Positions 34,162 through 43,221 of a stretch of 64,000 nt of DNA are shown here, piece by piece. A program made the translations under genes and the position numbers. Positions within the stretch are counted from its first letter, which is position 1. Every line of letters starts with the position of its first letter. Origin of the DNA: Vulcanimicrobiota bacterium (lineage in GTDB: Bacteria > Vulcanimicrobiota > JAJTBE01); contig JAIORV010000099.1 of NCBI GenBank assembly GCA_021107945.1, positions 1 through 64,000 on the forward strand. Reading direction: 5' to 3'. The notes beneath the pieces are model-generated. The model made no database searches. It worked only from the letters and a program-made list of their open reading frames with translations, and had not been told where the DNA came from.

Positions 34162-35604
34162 ATGTTTCCCAGCGGAAAAGGCCTGAAGATAATGACAATC
34201 AACGGTATTCCCATTAGAATCGACTGGTCATGGCTTATTGTCTTTTTCCTTGTGACGTGGACATTGGCTGAGAATTATTATTTTCAAACTTTTAAAACCG
34301 ATCCCCGATGGTTAAACTGGTCAATCGGCGCACTTTCCGCGCTGCTTCTTTTTACCAGCATCCTTCTTCATGAAATAAGTCATTCACTGGTGGCACAGGC
34401 AACGGGTCTTCCCATAAAAGGGATCACGCTTTTTATATTCGGCGGCGTCGCCCAGATGACCGAGGAACCCAAGAGTCCGGAGCAGGAGTTCATGATTGCA
34501 ATAGCGGGACCTATTATGTCTTTTGCGCTTGCAGTTCTCTTTTTCTCTCTTTACTTTCTACTGAGACGTAGCATCGGCTTTGCGCCATTAACAGCAATGT
34601 TCAGTTATCTCGGAATTATTAACATTGTGCTTATTGTATTTAATATGGTTCCCGGAATGCCCCTCGACGGAGGGAGAATTCTCAGGGCGATCCTGTGGAA
34701 ACTGCTTGACAACCTGGCCAAGGCAACCAAGATAACCTCAATACTGGGCAAGGGATTTGGATACCTGCTCGTTCTTTTTGGTGCTATCCAGGTATTTTCT
34801 GGCAATCTGGTTGGGGGAGTTTGGCTCTCCATAATCGGTCTCTTTTTAACCCGGGCTGCCCGCATGTCGTATGAAAACGTTTTTATTGCCGACATCCTCG
34901 AAGGCGTATCCGTCAGAGACGCAATGGCTCCAAATCCCGTCACGGTTCCTTCAGATATTACCCTGGAAAATCTCGCAAGTGACTATTTTCTCAGGCATCC
35001 TTTCGGGGGATACCCGGTAAAAAGATCCCGACATATTTTACACGACGGATTTCCCGTTCATGAATCATCCTTTTCAGTTTCGTATAATTCCAATACAAAT
35101 GATGAGACGGATTATGTTGATGATTCACCGGCATTCCCGGAGATTCATACCGAAAGTATCGAAATTGACGATTCCCCCGCATTCCCGGAGATTCATACCG
35201 AAAGTATCGAACATGAAACTACTCCTGAAGAGGAAGCTCAAGTCCTACATAAAAATGAAAGTACGGAGGCTGTTCAGCCTTTGCACTCCGATGAGTTTAC
35301 CCTTGAGGAAGAGAATGTGCCGGATGATATCCTGGGCTATGTGGGAATAAATGATCTCAATTCAATTGACAGATCCCTCTGGAGCAGAATGACAGTGGAA
35401 GAACTGCTTCAAAAACGACAGAAAAAATGCCTGTCAGTCAATCCCGAAACAAACCTGAAGGAAGCCCTGGGAATTATGGAACAGGAAAATGTATCCTGCC
35501 TGATGATTATGGACCGGGGTAAATTCCTGGGAATTGTAAACCGTGAGGATGTGATAGGACTCATCTCTGTCAGGAGCAAAATTGTGGGGGGATTGAGGAA
35601 ATAG
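34162..35604 (+). CDS. M50 site-2 protease with CBS pair and repeat insertion
   Basis: A 480-residue polytopic intramembrane zinc protease. The metal site is HEISH (70-74) with Asp169 in NMVPGMPLDGG. Six or so membrane segments end near residue 232. A CBS pair follows as in Rip3/SpoIVFB-like relatives, but the first CBS domain (about 250-290) is interrupted by about 100 acidic residues (290-390). This insertion has two identical copies of DDSPAFPEIHTESIE (320-334, 336-350), a 48-bp in-frame duplication. CBS domains probably sense adenine nucleotides. GGAG lies upstream of the ATG. Substrate unknown. Confidence 0.88.
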   Translation: MFPSGKGLKIMTINGIPIRIDWSWLIVFFLVTWTLAENYYFQTFKTDPRWLNWSIGALSALLLFTSILLHEISHSLVAQATGLPIKGITLFIFGGVAQMTEEPKSPEQEFMIAIAGPIMSFALAVLFFSLYFLLRRSIGFAPLTAMFSYLGIINIVLIVFNMVPGMPLDGGRILRAILWKLLDNLAKATKITSILGKGFGYLLVLFGAIQVFSGNLVGGVWLSIIGLFLTRAARMSYENVFIADILEGVSVRDAMAPNPVTVPSDITLENLASDYFLRHPFGGYPVKRSRHILHDGFPVHESSFSVSYNSNTNDETDYVDDSPAFPEIHTESIEIDDSPAFPEIHTESIEHETTPEEEAQVLHKNESTEAVQPLHSDEFTLEEENVPDDILGYVGINDLNSIDRSLWSRMTVEELLQKRQKKCLSVNPETNLKEALGIMEQENVSCLMIMDRGKFLGIVNREDVIGLISVRSKIVGGLRK

Positions 35605-35631
35605 TGATCTTTATACAGGACTTATACAAAC

Positions 35632-35706
35632 GTCATTCCGAACTTGTTTCGGAATCTAATAATAACACAGTTTACCGGATAGATCCTGAAACAAGTTCAG
35701 AATGAC
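35632..35706. repeat. 27-bp imperfect inverted repeat (TTCCGAACTTGTTTC type)
   Basis: 35632-35658 and 35680-35706 are inverted copies with 24 of 27 positions paired. The word GAACTTGTTTC also occurs at 13134. It lies in the gap between the protease and methyltransferase genes. The same word is common as dispersed repeats in other bacteria. No T-run follows, so it is not a typical terminator. Confidence 0.7.
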
Positions 35707-35777
35707 TTATTGGACAGCCTCTCCTGCAGTGATGGGTCTGAACAAATACGAACTTTATAAAGGAGGATACCTGAATC

Positions 35778-36812
35778 ATGAAATCAGCCACTTCTACAAG
35801 CTGTTTTCAGAAAATATATTCCAACTGTCTTGGGATTTTATTTCTCTTAATTTTCATAATTTGTATGCCATCCTGCTCAAGAACAACTAATCAACCTGCT
35901 GATTCCAATATTGACAGTGTGAAGGAAAGAGAAACTTCGGTTAAATCGGCGGAGCCGGTCGCTGCGCCCTTAAAACCCATAAAACCCGTGACTCAAGAAA
36001 TAACAGGCTCAATTGCTCCCGGGAAGGTCGATAGTCCTCCTCTTGCTGATAAATTCCCCCGCAATGTGGAGGATGCCCTTGCCGAGCAGGAATTCCCAAT
36101 CCTTGCTCCCCTGGAGCCTGATGAATATCCCGATTTGACTCTTGATGAAATTGAGTATGTAAAATTCATGAAAGCACTTATAAATAAAAGCCGTGTAATC
36201 AATTTCAATCCCCGCAGGATAATGGATGTAATTGAATTGAAGAAAGGTGATGTGATTGCCGATATCGGATGTGGCCCCGGGTATCTCACATTCCAATTCG
36301 CCAACAAGGTAGGGAAATCGGGAAAAGTATATGCCGTTGATATTGAGCCTATGGCGTTGAAATATATTGTTCTCCAGGCGAAGAAGCTAAAAAAAGATAG
36401 GGGTATAGAATTTACTAATATCAAGCTGATAGATAATTCGAAGAGCGGCGGTAATGATATAATGATTCCGCCGAATAGCCTCGACATTGCATTTCTCTGC
36501 GGCGTTCATAATCTTGCCGTTATTCCTCACAGATACAACAATATACTCACTGAGAAACAATTAAAAGACAAAAATCTACTTCATAAATTGATAAAAAAAG
36601 AAAACATGGAATTTATGATGAATATTCACAAGGCACTGAAAACAGGGGGCAAGATAGTCATAATTGAAGCAAGGAAGCTTGAACCGGGTGACAGGACCGG
36701 CGTATTTTTCGAGGAGGATATAAAAAAGCTTTTAAAAGAATTCGGGTTTACATTTTACAAATCACCGGACGACTTCCGGAGTATTTTTGTGCTTGTGATG
36801 AAGAAAAAGTAA
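35778..36812 (+). CDS. Probable lipoprotein with SAM-methyltransferase domain
   Basis: A 344-residue protein. Residues 17-32 are hydrophobic and end CMPS-Cys33, a non-ideal lipobox. A Pro/Lys linker of about 70 residues precedes a class I methyltransferase fold with motif I VIADIGCGPGYLTFQFA and the acidic VYAVDIEP. Further on come FLCGVHNLA, ALKTGGKIVIIEARKLEPGD and the end FRSIFVLVMKKK. An exported methyltransferase is odd because S-adenosylmethionine is cytosolic; similar exported families are known, with unknown purpose. AGGAGG lies 11 bases before the ATG. It converges with the PilT pair. Confidence 0.8.
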   Translation: MKSATSTSCFQKIYSNCLGILFLLIFIICMPSCSRTTNQPADSNIDSVKERETSVKSAEPVAAPLKPIKPVTQEITGSIAPGKVDSPPLADKFPRNVEDALAEQEFPILAPLEPDEYPDLTLDEIEYVKFMKALINKSRVINFNPRRIMDVIELKKGDVIADIGCGPGYLTFQFANKVGKSGKVYAVDIEPMALKYIVLQAKKLKKDRGIEFTNIKLIDNSKSGGNDIMIPPNSLDIAFLCGVHNLAVIPHRYNNILTEKQLKDKNLLHKLIKKENMEFMMNIHKALKTGGKIVIIEARKLEPGDRTGVFFEEDIKKLLKEFGFTFYKSPDDFRSIFVLVMKKK

Positions 36813-36818
36813 AATTCA

Positions 36819-38135
36819 TTACACATTCTCCAGATCATACCCATACATTTTATATATATTGAAATCATTTGCTTTTTCTTTGGCCGCCTTGGGCGTTATC
36901 TTCTTTTGCTTCAGGAATTCAAGCAGACTCTGATCCATCGATTGCATCCCATGCTCCCTGCCTGTCTGGATGAATGATGGTATCATGCTTGTTTTTCCTT
37001 CTCTTATAAGGTTTCCCAGTCCTGACATTGATATTAATATCTCGTTTGCCGCGCACCTTCCCTTGCCGTCGTATGTTTTCAATAATTGTTGAGCTACAAC
37101 AGCTTTCAGGGATATACTCAGCATGGATCGAATCTGTTCCTGTTGCTTTGCCGGAAACACGTCGATCATCCTGTCAACGGTTTTGGGAGCGCTGTTTGTG
37201 TGTAGTGTTGCAAATACAAGCACACCGGTTTCCGCCGCCTTAATCGCCTGGTAAATGGTCTCAAGGTCTCTCATTTCTCCCACCAGTATAATATCGGGAT
37301 CTTCCCTGAGAGTGGCCCTGAGGGCGTCTGCGAACGAGGTGGCATGAATTCCAACTTCCCTGTGATCAATGATACATTTCTTATTCTGATGTGAAAATTC
37401 AAGGGGATCCTCAATTGTTATTATATGTGCCGCCCTGGTTTCGTTTAAATGATTTATCATTGCCGCAAGTGTTGTTGATTTTCCGGATCCCGTGGGTCCT
37501 GTTACAATTACCATACCGCTCCTGAATAACGCTATTTTTTTTAATACAGCGGGCAATTTCAATTGATCGATCGTTGGAATTTTGCTGGGGATTATCCTGA
37601 AAACAGCGGCCATTCCATAATATTGGTTAAAATAGTTTGCTCTAAAACGCGCCACGTCTTTTATTTCGTATGCAAAGTCCAGATTTCCGGATTTAAAATA
37701 TTTCTCTTTCTGCTCAAAACCCATTACCGGGTGAAGAATTGATTCTATCTTTTCACTTGTAATCTTATCAACTTTCAATCTCTTGAGATCACCATGCACC
37801 CTCACGATAGGTGGTGAGTTTACGGCAAGGTGAAGGTCAGAACCTCCTGATTCCACGAGAAGCATGAGCAGGTCATCCAGCGAATAATTCTCCGGGACAA
37901 TAATATCAAGTTCTTCCTCTTCATGTTCCTCAACCTTAGGCTCTAACAATGTATCGGGAACCGCCATAGAAGAAATTTCTGGAATTACCTGAACTTCATC
38001 CAGAGGACCCACATGTTTTTTCTCACTTTTAAGTGGTGCAACTTCCGGTTCAAAGGCATTCGCTCTCAGTGAAAGAGAAGTGGCCTCTTCCGGTTGTCCG
38101 GTTATTTTTTTTGCCCATGATGAAAAGAAAGACAC
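36819..38135 (-). CDS. PilT/PilU-type twitching ATPase with N-terminal extension
   Basis: A 438-residue hexameric ATPase of the pilus-retraction class. Walker A is VTGPTGSGKSTT, the Asp box ITIEDPLEF, Walker B EDPDIILVGEMRD and the His box ATLHTNSAPKTVDRMID. The PilT-type C-terminal motif is NEILISMSGLGNLIREGKT. Compared with its neighbour it has about 75 extra acidic residues at the N-terminus (7-85). GTG start with GGAGG 9 bases upstream. It lies 16 bases after the other ATPase, in the same operon, resembling pilT-pilU. Confidence 0.9.
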   Translation of the reverse strand: MSFFSSWAKKITGQPEEATSLSLRANAFEPEVAPLKSEKKHVGPLDEVQVIPEISSMAVPDTLLEPKVEEHEEEELDIIVPENYSLDDLLMLLVESGGSDLHLAVNSPPIVRVHGDLKRLKVDKITSEKIESILHPVMGFEQKEKYFKSGNLDFAYEIKDVARFRANYFNQYYGMAAVFRIIPSKIPTIDQLKLPAVLKKIALFRSGMVIVTGPTGSGKSTTLAAMINHLNETRAAHIITIEDPLEFSHQNKKCIIDHREVGIHATSFADALRATLREDPDIILVGEMRDLETIYQAIKAAETGVLVFATLHTNSAPKTVDRMIDVFPAKQQEQIRSMLSISLKAVVAQQLLKTYDGKGRCAANEILISMSGLGNLIREGKTSMIPSFIQTGREHGMQSMDQSLLEFLKQKKITPKAAKEKANDFNIYKMYGYDLENV

Positions 38136-38151
38136 TCTTTTATACCTCCGG

Positions 38152-39240
38152 TTATCCTGTTGTTATCTCACTTTGAGTTTTTTTCTTGAATAAAGAAGGA
38201 TCCTGTGCATGAACAGCGGCTTCCTCTGCGGAAATCAATCCATTTCTAAATAATTTCATAATAGAGGTGTCCATGAGAGTCATTCCCTCTTTCTTGCCCG
38301 TTTGTATTACGGACATAAGCTGGAATGTTTTCCCGTCCCTTATAATATTTGCAACGGAGATTGTGCCTATCAGGATTTCAACTGCAGGCAACCTTCCCTT
38401 GCCCTCTTTTTTCTTTATAAGCTTCTGGGAAATAATACCCTTCAGGGATTCACTCAACATTGTTCGAATCTGCGCCTGTTGATCGACAGGGAATGAGTCA
38501 ATGATCCTGTCGATTGTTCTCGGTGCGTTGTTCGTATGCATTGTTCCCATTACCAGGTGTCCGGTCTCGGCAGCGGTTATTGCAAGTTGGATTGTCTCCA
38601 GATCGCGAAGCTCTCCGATAAATATCACATCAGGGTCCTCACGCAACGCCCCTTTTAAAGCCATCTGAAATGATTCCACGTGTAAACCGACCTGTCGCTG
38701 GTTTATCAACGCTTTCTTGCTCTGAAAAATATATTCTATAGGATCTTCAACCGTTATTATATGAACAGACTTGGTTACATTAATAAGCTCCACCAGGGCG
38801 GCCAGTGTTGATGTTTTTCCACATCCCGAGGGACCTGTGGCAAGAATTAATCCCTGATGAAAATGCGTCAATTTTTTCAGTGATGCCGGGAGACCGAGAG
38901 ATTCCAGGGTAGGCATCCCGTTGGGAATTGCCCGCAAGATGATGTTTAATCCCTGTTTCTGGTAGTATGTATTCCCTCGAAATCGGCGATTCTCACCTCC
39001 TGGAACCACCATTTCATATGCGAAGTCCATATTTTTTTCTGCAGGAAGCTTCTCCTTGATCTCTACGGAGAAAATCTCAAAACCCATTTTTTCTATTTCT
39101 TCCCCCGTTAGCTCGGGCATGTCCTCCATTTGCACAAGGTCCCCATATATCCTCATTGTAGGCTTGTGACTCGCAATAAGGTGCAAATCGGAGCCGTGCT
39201 GTTCTAATAATTCCTGAAGGTATTTGTCAATCAGGGGCAT
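38152..39240 (-). CDS. pilT: Type IV pilus retraction ATPase PilT
   Basis: A 362-residue ATPase of normal PilT length. LIDKYLQELLEQHGSDLHL opens the N-domain, followed by Walker A ATGPSGCGKTST, Asp box ITVEDPIEY, Walker B REDPDVIFIGELRD, His box GTMHTNNAPRTIDRIID and the motif VEILIGTISVANIIRDGKT. It powers pilus depolymerisation for twitching. First of two tandem ATPase genes. GAGG lies 7 bases before the ATG. No pilin or assembly genes are in the window. Confidence 0.92.
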   Translation of the reverse strand: MPLIDKYLQELLEQHGSDLHLIASHKPTMRIYGDLVQMEDMPELTGEEIEKMGFEIFSVEIKEKLPAEKNMDFAYEMVVPGGENRRFRGNTYYQKQGLNIILRAIPNGMPTLESLGLPASLKKLTHFHQGLILATGPSGCGKTSTLAALVELINVTKSVHIITVEDPIEYIFQSKKALINQRQVGLHVESFQMALKGALREDPDVIFIGELRDLETIQLAITAAETGHLVMGTMHTNNAPRTIDRIIDSFPVDQQAQIRTMLSESLKGIISQKLIKKKEGKGRLPAVEILIGTISVANIIRDGKTFQLMSVIQTGKKEGMTLMDTSIMKLFRNGLISAEEAAVHAQDPSLFKKKTQSEITTG

Positions 39241-39413
39241 AATATCGCCTCTTTTTAGAGATTGGAGATAGGAAATGGATTCATTTCAAACGCTCTGCAA
39301 TCCATAATCCTTCATACTCCCTTTTTCAGTTACTAAAAAGAACTGTAAAAGTTAATCTTAGATTTAATTAAATAAATTCCTTCTATTGATAATGCAGTAA
39401 CTATTCAACATCT

Positions 39414-39515
39414 ATAGCATTTTACCGCATAGCACGCAGAGGATTGGAAAGATTGTTTGAAAGTTCCTCACTTTTTCCAATCTCCGCGGTCTCTGCGACC
39501 TCTGCGGTGAATAGT
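39414..39515. repeat. Inverted pair of CGCAGAG repeats (family C)
   Basis: ACCGCATAGCACGCAGAGGATTGG (39424-39447, written with one or two differences in the partner) faces CCAATCTCCGCGGTCTCTGCG at 39477-39497, extended outwards by ACTATTC/GAATAGT. The two arms could fold into a long imperfect stem. It is intergenic, after the second glycosyltransferase stop. Confidence 0.55.
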
Positions 39516-39521
39516 AAAAAA

Positions 39522-40565
39522 TTAATACATATGTTCCAATTCGGAGATAGTATTTACTATTTCATTGATTAACTGGACAGGAGATTTCTGGACAAGCTTC
39601 TTATTCTTTACCCTCCAGGGAGCCCATTGCCTGGAATTCAACTCGTAGTTATCAGGATGATATATTACAATCACAGGTACTTTTTGCGAAGCGGCGACAT
39701 GCACGGCGCCGGTGTCGGTTGTGATGAGAAATGTACACTTCTTCAACATCGCCGCCCACTGCTTGATCGAAAGATCCCATACCGCATGAACAGTGGTTTT
39801 GTTTTTATAGTAATCGTGAATTTCCCTTCCTATGTCTATCTCGTATGAGCCATAAGTGAAAAGCACATACGAGCCTTTCCATTTCCTTTGTATCTCATTG
39901 ACAAGCCTGTGGAAATGCTTTACCTCCCAGCCAAGAGCGAGCCATTTGTTTGAGAGATGAATGCCGAATATCTTCTTATTTGTCCAGAACCATTTCTCCA
40001 TCATCTTATCCACATGCTTAAAATCCTTATCAGTCGGCTTCAAATAGAGATCCCTGGATTTTATCTTCAACCCCAGCTTTTCCGCTATCATCAATCCCTG
40101 CTCCACCTCGTGGGGAATTTTCTCCCCGGCGGCAAGTCGCGACCGTATATCGAGCATTATGGGATCCGTAAGAGCCATTTTCACAAGTTTTGCCACAATA
40201 GGCCTTTCCTCATATACATAGCCTATTCTGTGCTGGGCTTTAGTGAAAAATGCGGTAAAATAGGAGAATGAAGTCGGTGAATGGGCTATTACAAGGTCAT
40301 ATTCTTCTTTTTTCAGATGGTTGAGAAAACTAAGACGCTCCCCGATACTCCATTTATTGCTGAATACCTTTATCTCGGAGACGTAAGGACATTCTTCCAG
40401 AACTTCCCTTGTATATGGAGTGACAAGCGCGTGAACTTCCTTGTCTTTCCAGTTGTCATATAACGCTCTTAAAAGCGGGGTTGACAGAATAACATCACCC
40501 AGTCTGTCAAGTCTTATGTGCAGAATTTTTCTTACCGTCTGGTAAATAATCTCTTCTTTTTTCAC
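39522..40565 (-). CDS. Glycosyltransferase family 9 (heptosyltransferase-like)
   Basis: A 347-residue GT-B transferase of the ADP-heptose:LPS heptosyltransferase family. Hallmarks: ILHIRLDRLGDVILSTPLLRAL at the start, FGIHLSNKWLALGW and the donor-site TTDTGAVHVAASQKVPVI. Such enzymes build lipopolysaccharide core, supporting an outer membrane. The start is GTG, overlapping the stop of the upstream GT2 gene in a GTGA arrangement, so translation is coupled. Sugar specificity cannot be told. Confidence 0.9.
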   Translation of the reverse strand: MKKEEIIYQTVRKILHIRLDRLGDVILSTPLLRALYDNWKDKEVHALVTPYTREVLEECPYVSEIKVFSNKWSIGERLSFLNHLKKEEYDLVIAHSPTSFSYFTAFFTKAQHRIGYVYEERPIVAKLVKMALTDPIMLDIRSRLAAGEKIPHEVEQGLMIAEKLGLKIKSRDLYLKPTDKDFKHVDKMMEKWFWTNKKIFGIHLSNKWLALGWEVKHFHRLVNEIQRKWKGSYVLFTYGSYEIDIGREIHDYYKNKTTVHAVWDLSIKQWAAMLKKCTFLITTDTGAVHVAASQKVPVIVIYHPDNYELNSRQWAPWRVKNKKLVQKSPVQLINEIVNTISELEHMY

Positions 40566-41446
40566 AACTCATTCAATCCTTGCTTTATCCCGCTTATCCA
40601 GTAATGCTGGAGTACAACTTCTCTGCAGAAATTGCATGTGCCGCTTTTCTTCTTCATCCACCTTATGAAAGGGCCGTTATTGGATGTAAGGCCCTGCCAA
40701 GCGAAATTAAAAGGGTTCCATCCCAGTTTTAACTTTATTGCGGGATCTTTATGTTTTTTATAGAATCTCACGGTGGAAATCCCTGCGAGTAACCGTCTTT
40801 CACATTCCTGCTCAAACTCCACCGGGTGCCAGTGATAATTCACAGCATCCTTATTGTAATATATTTCAACACCTGCTTTTTCAAGCCGGTATCCCAATTC
40901 GAGGTCCTCGTGCCCGTAACCGGTGAAATCCTCGTCGAAAATTCCGACATCAACAAGGGTCTTTCTAAGGGCGGATGCATTTCCTGTAAGGAAATAAAGC
41001 CAGGAAAGCCTCTTTCTGTGAGGAGGATGAAGAGTGGGATAAGAATCAGGATTTACTCTTGCCTTTTCATATTCTTCAAGTGTATCGACTCTCACCTCGC
41101 GTCCAACAACTGCGCAGTTTTCATATTTATCATGGAATTTCAAATGCTCGGACAACAGGTCACCGGTCGCTAATATATCAGCATCGGTAAACAGGATATA
41201 TTCTCCTTTAGCTGATAAAGCTCCACGGTTTCGCGCTCCAGAGCGTCCCCTGTTCTCGCCGGTTATCATGCGAAGATTGGGAATGGAAAGCCTATCCACA
41301 ATTTCTTTCGTGTTGTCGGTTGATCCCGAATCGGATAAAATTATCTCGAATTCTTCTTTCGGGAAATCCTGATTGGCAATAGTGGGCAGCACAAACTCCA
41401 GCTTTTCCGCTCGGTTGTATGTCGGTATAACTATACTGAATTTCAC
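40562..41446 (-). CDS. Glycosyltransferase family 2
   Basis: A 294-residue GT-A transferase. It begins MKFSIVIPTYNRAEKLEFVL, has the metal-binding FTDADILA (DxD type), the acceptor-site GYGHEDLELGYRLEKAG and a C-terminal galactosyltransferase-like tail. Probably adds sugars to a surface glycan with the GT9 enzyme translated directly after it. The GTG start lacks a good ribosome site. Donor and acceptor unknown. Confidence 0.9.
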   Translation of the reverse strand: MKFSIVIPTYNRAEKLEFVLPTIANQDFPKEEFEIILSDSGSTDNTKEIVDRLSIPNLRMITGENRGRSGARNRGALSAKGEYILFTDADILATGDLLSEHLKFHDKYENCAVVGREVRVDTLEEYEKARVNPDSYPTLHPPHRKRLSWLYFLTGNASALRKTLVDVGIFDEDFTGYGHEDLELGYRLEKAGVEIYYNKDAVNYHWHPVEFEQECERRLLAGISTVRFYKKHKDPAIKLKLGWNPFNFAWQGLTSNNGPFIRWMKKKSGTCNFCREVVLQHYWISGIKQGLNEL

Positions 41447-41690
41447 AATTAAAGAAATTAAACATCAGCTCCGATTTTCCTCCAGATTTAAACCAGGATT
41501 TACGCATTTCCAAGAAAGAAATACATGGGACTGTCATTCCTTCACAGAACTTGCCCTCGAGCAGAACGAAGGATCTCTATCCACGACAAATGATCTCCTG
41601 CAGGCAATTATATCGAATGACATGAAGGAAAAAACCTTCCAAACAATAATAATCAGGGAAAGGATTTATATTGAGAAAGGATCATGAAGA

Positions 41691-43151
41691 TTGGAACATG
41701 AGGTAAGGGTTCGCTTCGCCCCAAGCCCTACTGGGCTTTTGCACGTGGGATCATTTCGGACGGCGCTTTTTAACTGGCTTTTTGCAAGAAAGAATAACGG
41801 AAAATTCATACTTCGCATTGAAGATACAGACCAGAAAAGATCCACAAAAGAATTTCTTGAAAGTCAACTTGAAGATATGAAATGGATGGGACTGGACTGG
41901 GATGAAGGGCCTGAAACGGTGGGATGCCACAGCCCGTATTTTCAGATGCAAAGACTTGAAACATACAAAAAATATGCCGACAAGCTAATGTCCATGGATA
42001 AAGTTTATCTTTGTTACTGCACCCCAGATGAATTAAAACAAGCGCGAGAAGAAACTAAATCCGCCGGGTATTCCGGTAAATGCAGAAACCTGACCCCACA
42101 ACAGGTTGAGAAGCTCAAGGATGAGGGAAGAAAGCCCTGTATCCGCTTCATTTCCCCACCCCGGGGAGAGACGGTTTTTTGTGATCAAATAAAGGGCGAG
42201 GTTTCTTTTGAGAATAATCTGCTGGATGATTTCGTCATCATGAAATCGAACGGCGTACCCACATATAATTTCGCAGCGGTTGTCGATGATCATCTCATGG
42301 AAATTACGCATGTAATAAGAGGGGATGAGCATCTTTCCAACACACCGAGGCAGGTTCTTCTCTATCAGGCAATGGAATTTGAACCGCCCCGATTCGTCCA
42401 TATTCCCATCATCCTTAACGAGGATCGCACAAAGCTGAGCAAGAGAAAGGGCGCGGTGCACCTGCTCGAGTTCGAACAGAAAGGCTTTCTAAAGGAAGCT
42501 ATGCTTAATTTCATGTCCCTGCTGGGATGGGCTCCCAAGGATGACCGGGAAATCTTATCAAAAAATGAGTTAATAGAATCCTTTTCACTTGACGGGATAA
42601 CAAAACACCCCGCTGTTTTTGATTATAAGAAATTGGAATGGATAAACGGACAATATATCACATCTCTTCCCACAAAAACAATAGTGGAAAGATTAAAGCC
42701 ATTCATCGAAGAGGCCGGTGCGGATCCCGGGGAAAAAGATTTCACCTGGTATGTTGAAGCGATTTCCGTCTATGGTAACAGAGTAAAGACACTGGTTGAG
42801 CTTGCAGACAGCCTGCTATGCTTTTTCAGGGATATAGATGAGTATGATCCGAAGGGAGTTAAAAAGCATTTCAAGCACGATTATATCATTAGTGCGCTTT
42901 ATGAGCTTGAAAAGCGAACAAGTGAGGACGAGGAATTTTCTGTCGAGAGCCTCGAAAAAATCATCAGGGATTACTCGGAAGAATTGGGAGTCTCTGCAGG
43001 AAAGCTGATTCAACCCGTCAGGTTGGCGATAACCGGCACCACCGCCAGTCCCCCGATTTTTGATGTAATGAAATTGGCGGGAAAAGAATTGCTTGTGGAC
43101 AGACTTCATAAAGCGGCGAAATTTGTCGAATCCTGGAAGGCAGATTCTTAA
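41691..43151 (+). CDS. gltX: Glutamate--tRNA ligase
   Basis: A 486-residue class I synthetase that charges tRNA-Glu (and possibly tRNA-Gln). It has RFAPSPTGLLHVGSFRTALF (HIGH variant HVGS), GKCRNL in the connective region, and the KMSKS variant KLSKRKGA. The C-terminal helical anticodon domain is complete. The start is TTG at 41691, since nearby ATGs are out of frame. recJ follows after 70 bases. Confidence 0.95.
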   Translation: MEHEVRVRFAPSPTGLLHVGSFRTALFNWLFARKNNGKFILRIEDTDQKRSTKEFLESQLEDMKWMGLDWDEGPETVGCHSPYFQMQRLETYKKYADKLMSMDKVYLCYCTPDELKQAREETKSAGYSGKCRNLTPQQVEKLKDEGRKPCIRFISPPRGETVFCDQIKGEVSFENNLLDDFVIMKSNGVPTYNFAAVVDDHLMEITHVIRGDEHLSNTPRQVLLYQAMEFEPPRFVHIPIILNEDRTKLSKRKGAVHLLEFEQKGFLKEAMLNFMSLLGWAPKDDREILSKNELIESFSLDGITKHPAVFDYKKLEWINGQYITSLPTKTIVERLKPFIEEAGADPGEKDFTWYVEAISVYGNRVKTLVELADSLLCFFRDIDEYDPKGVKKHFKHDYIISALYELEKRTSEDEEFSVESLEKIIRDYSEELGVSAGKLIQPVRLAITGTTASPPIFDVMKLAGKELLVDRLHKAAKFVESWKADS

Positions 43152-43221
43152 ACATATTAATGCAGAAACAATCATAACCTGGAAGTTTTCCAATAAAAAC
43201 ACTGGAAGGTTTGAATTAATA

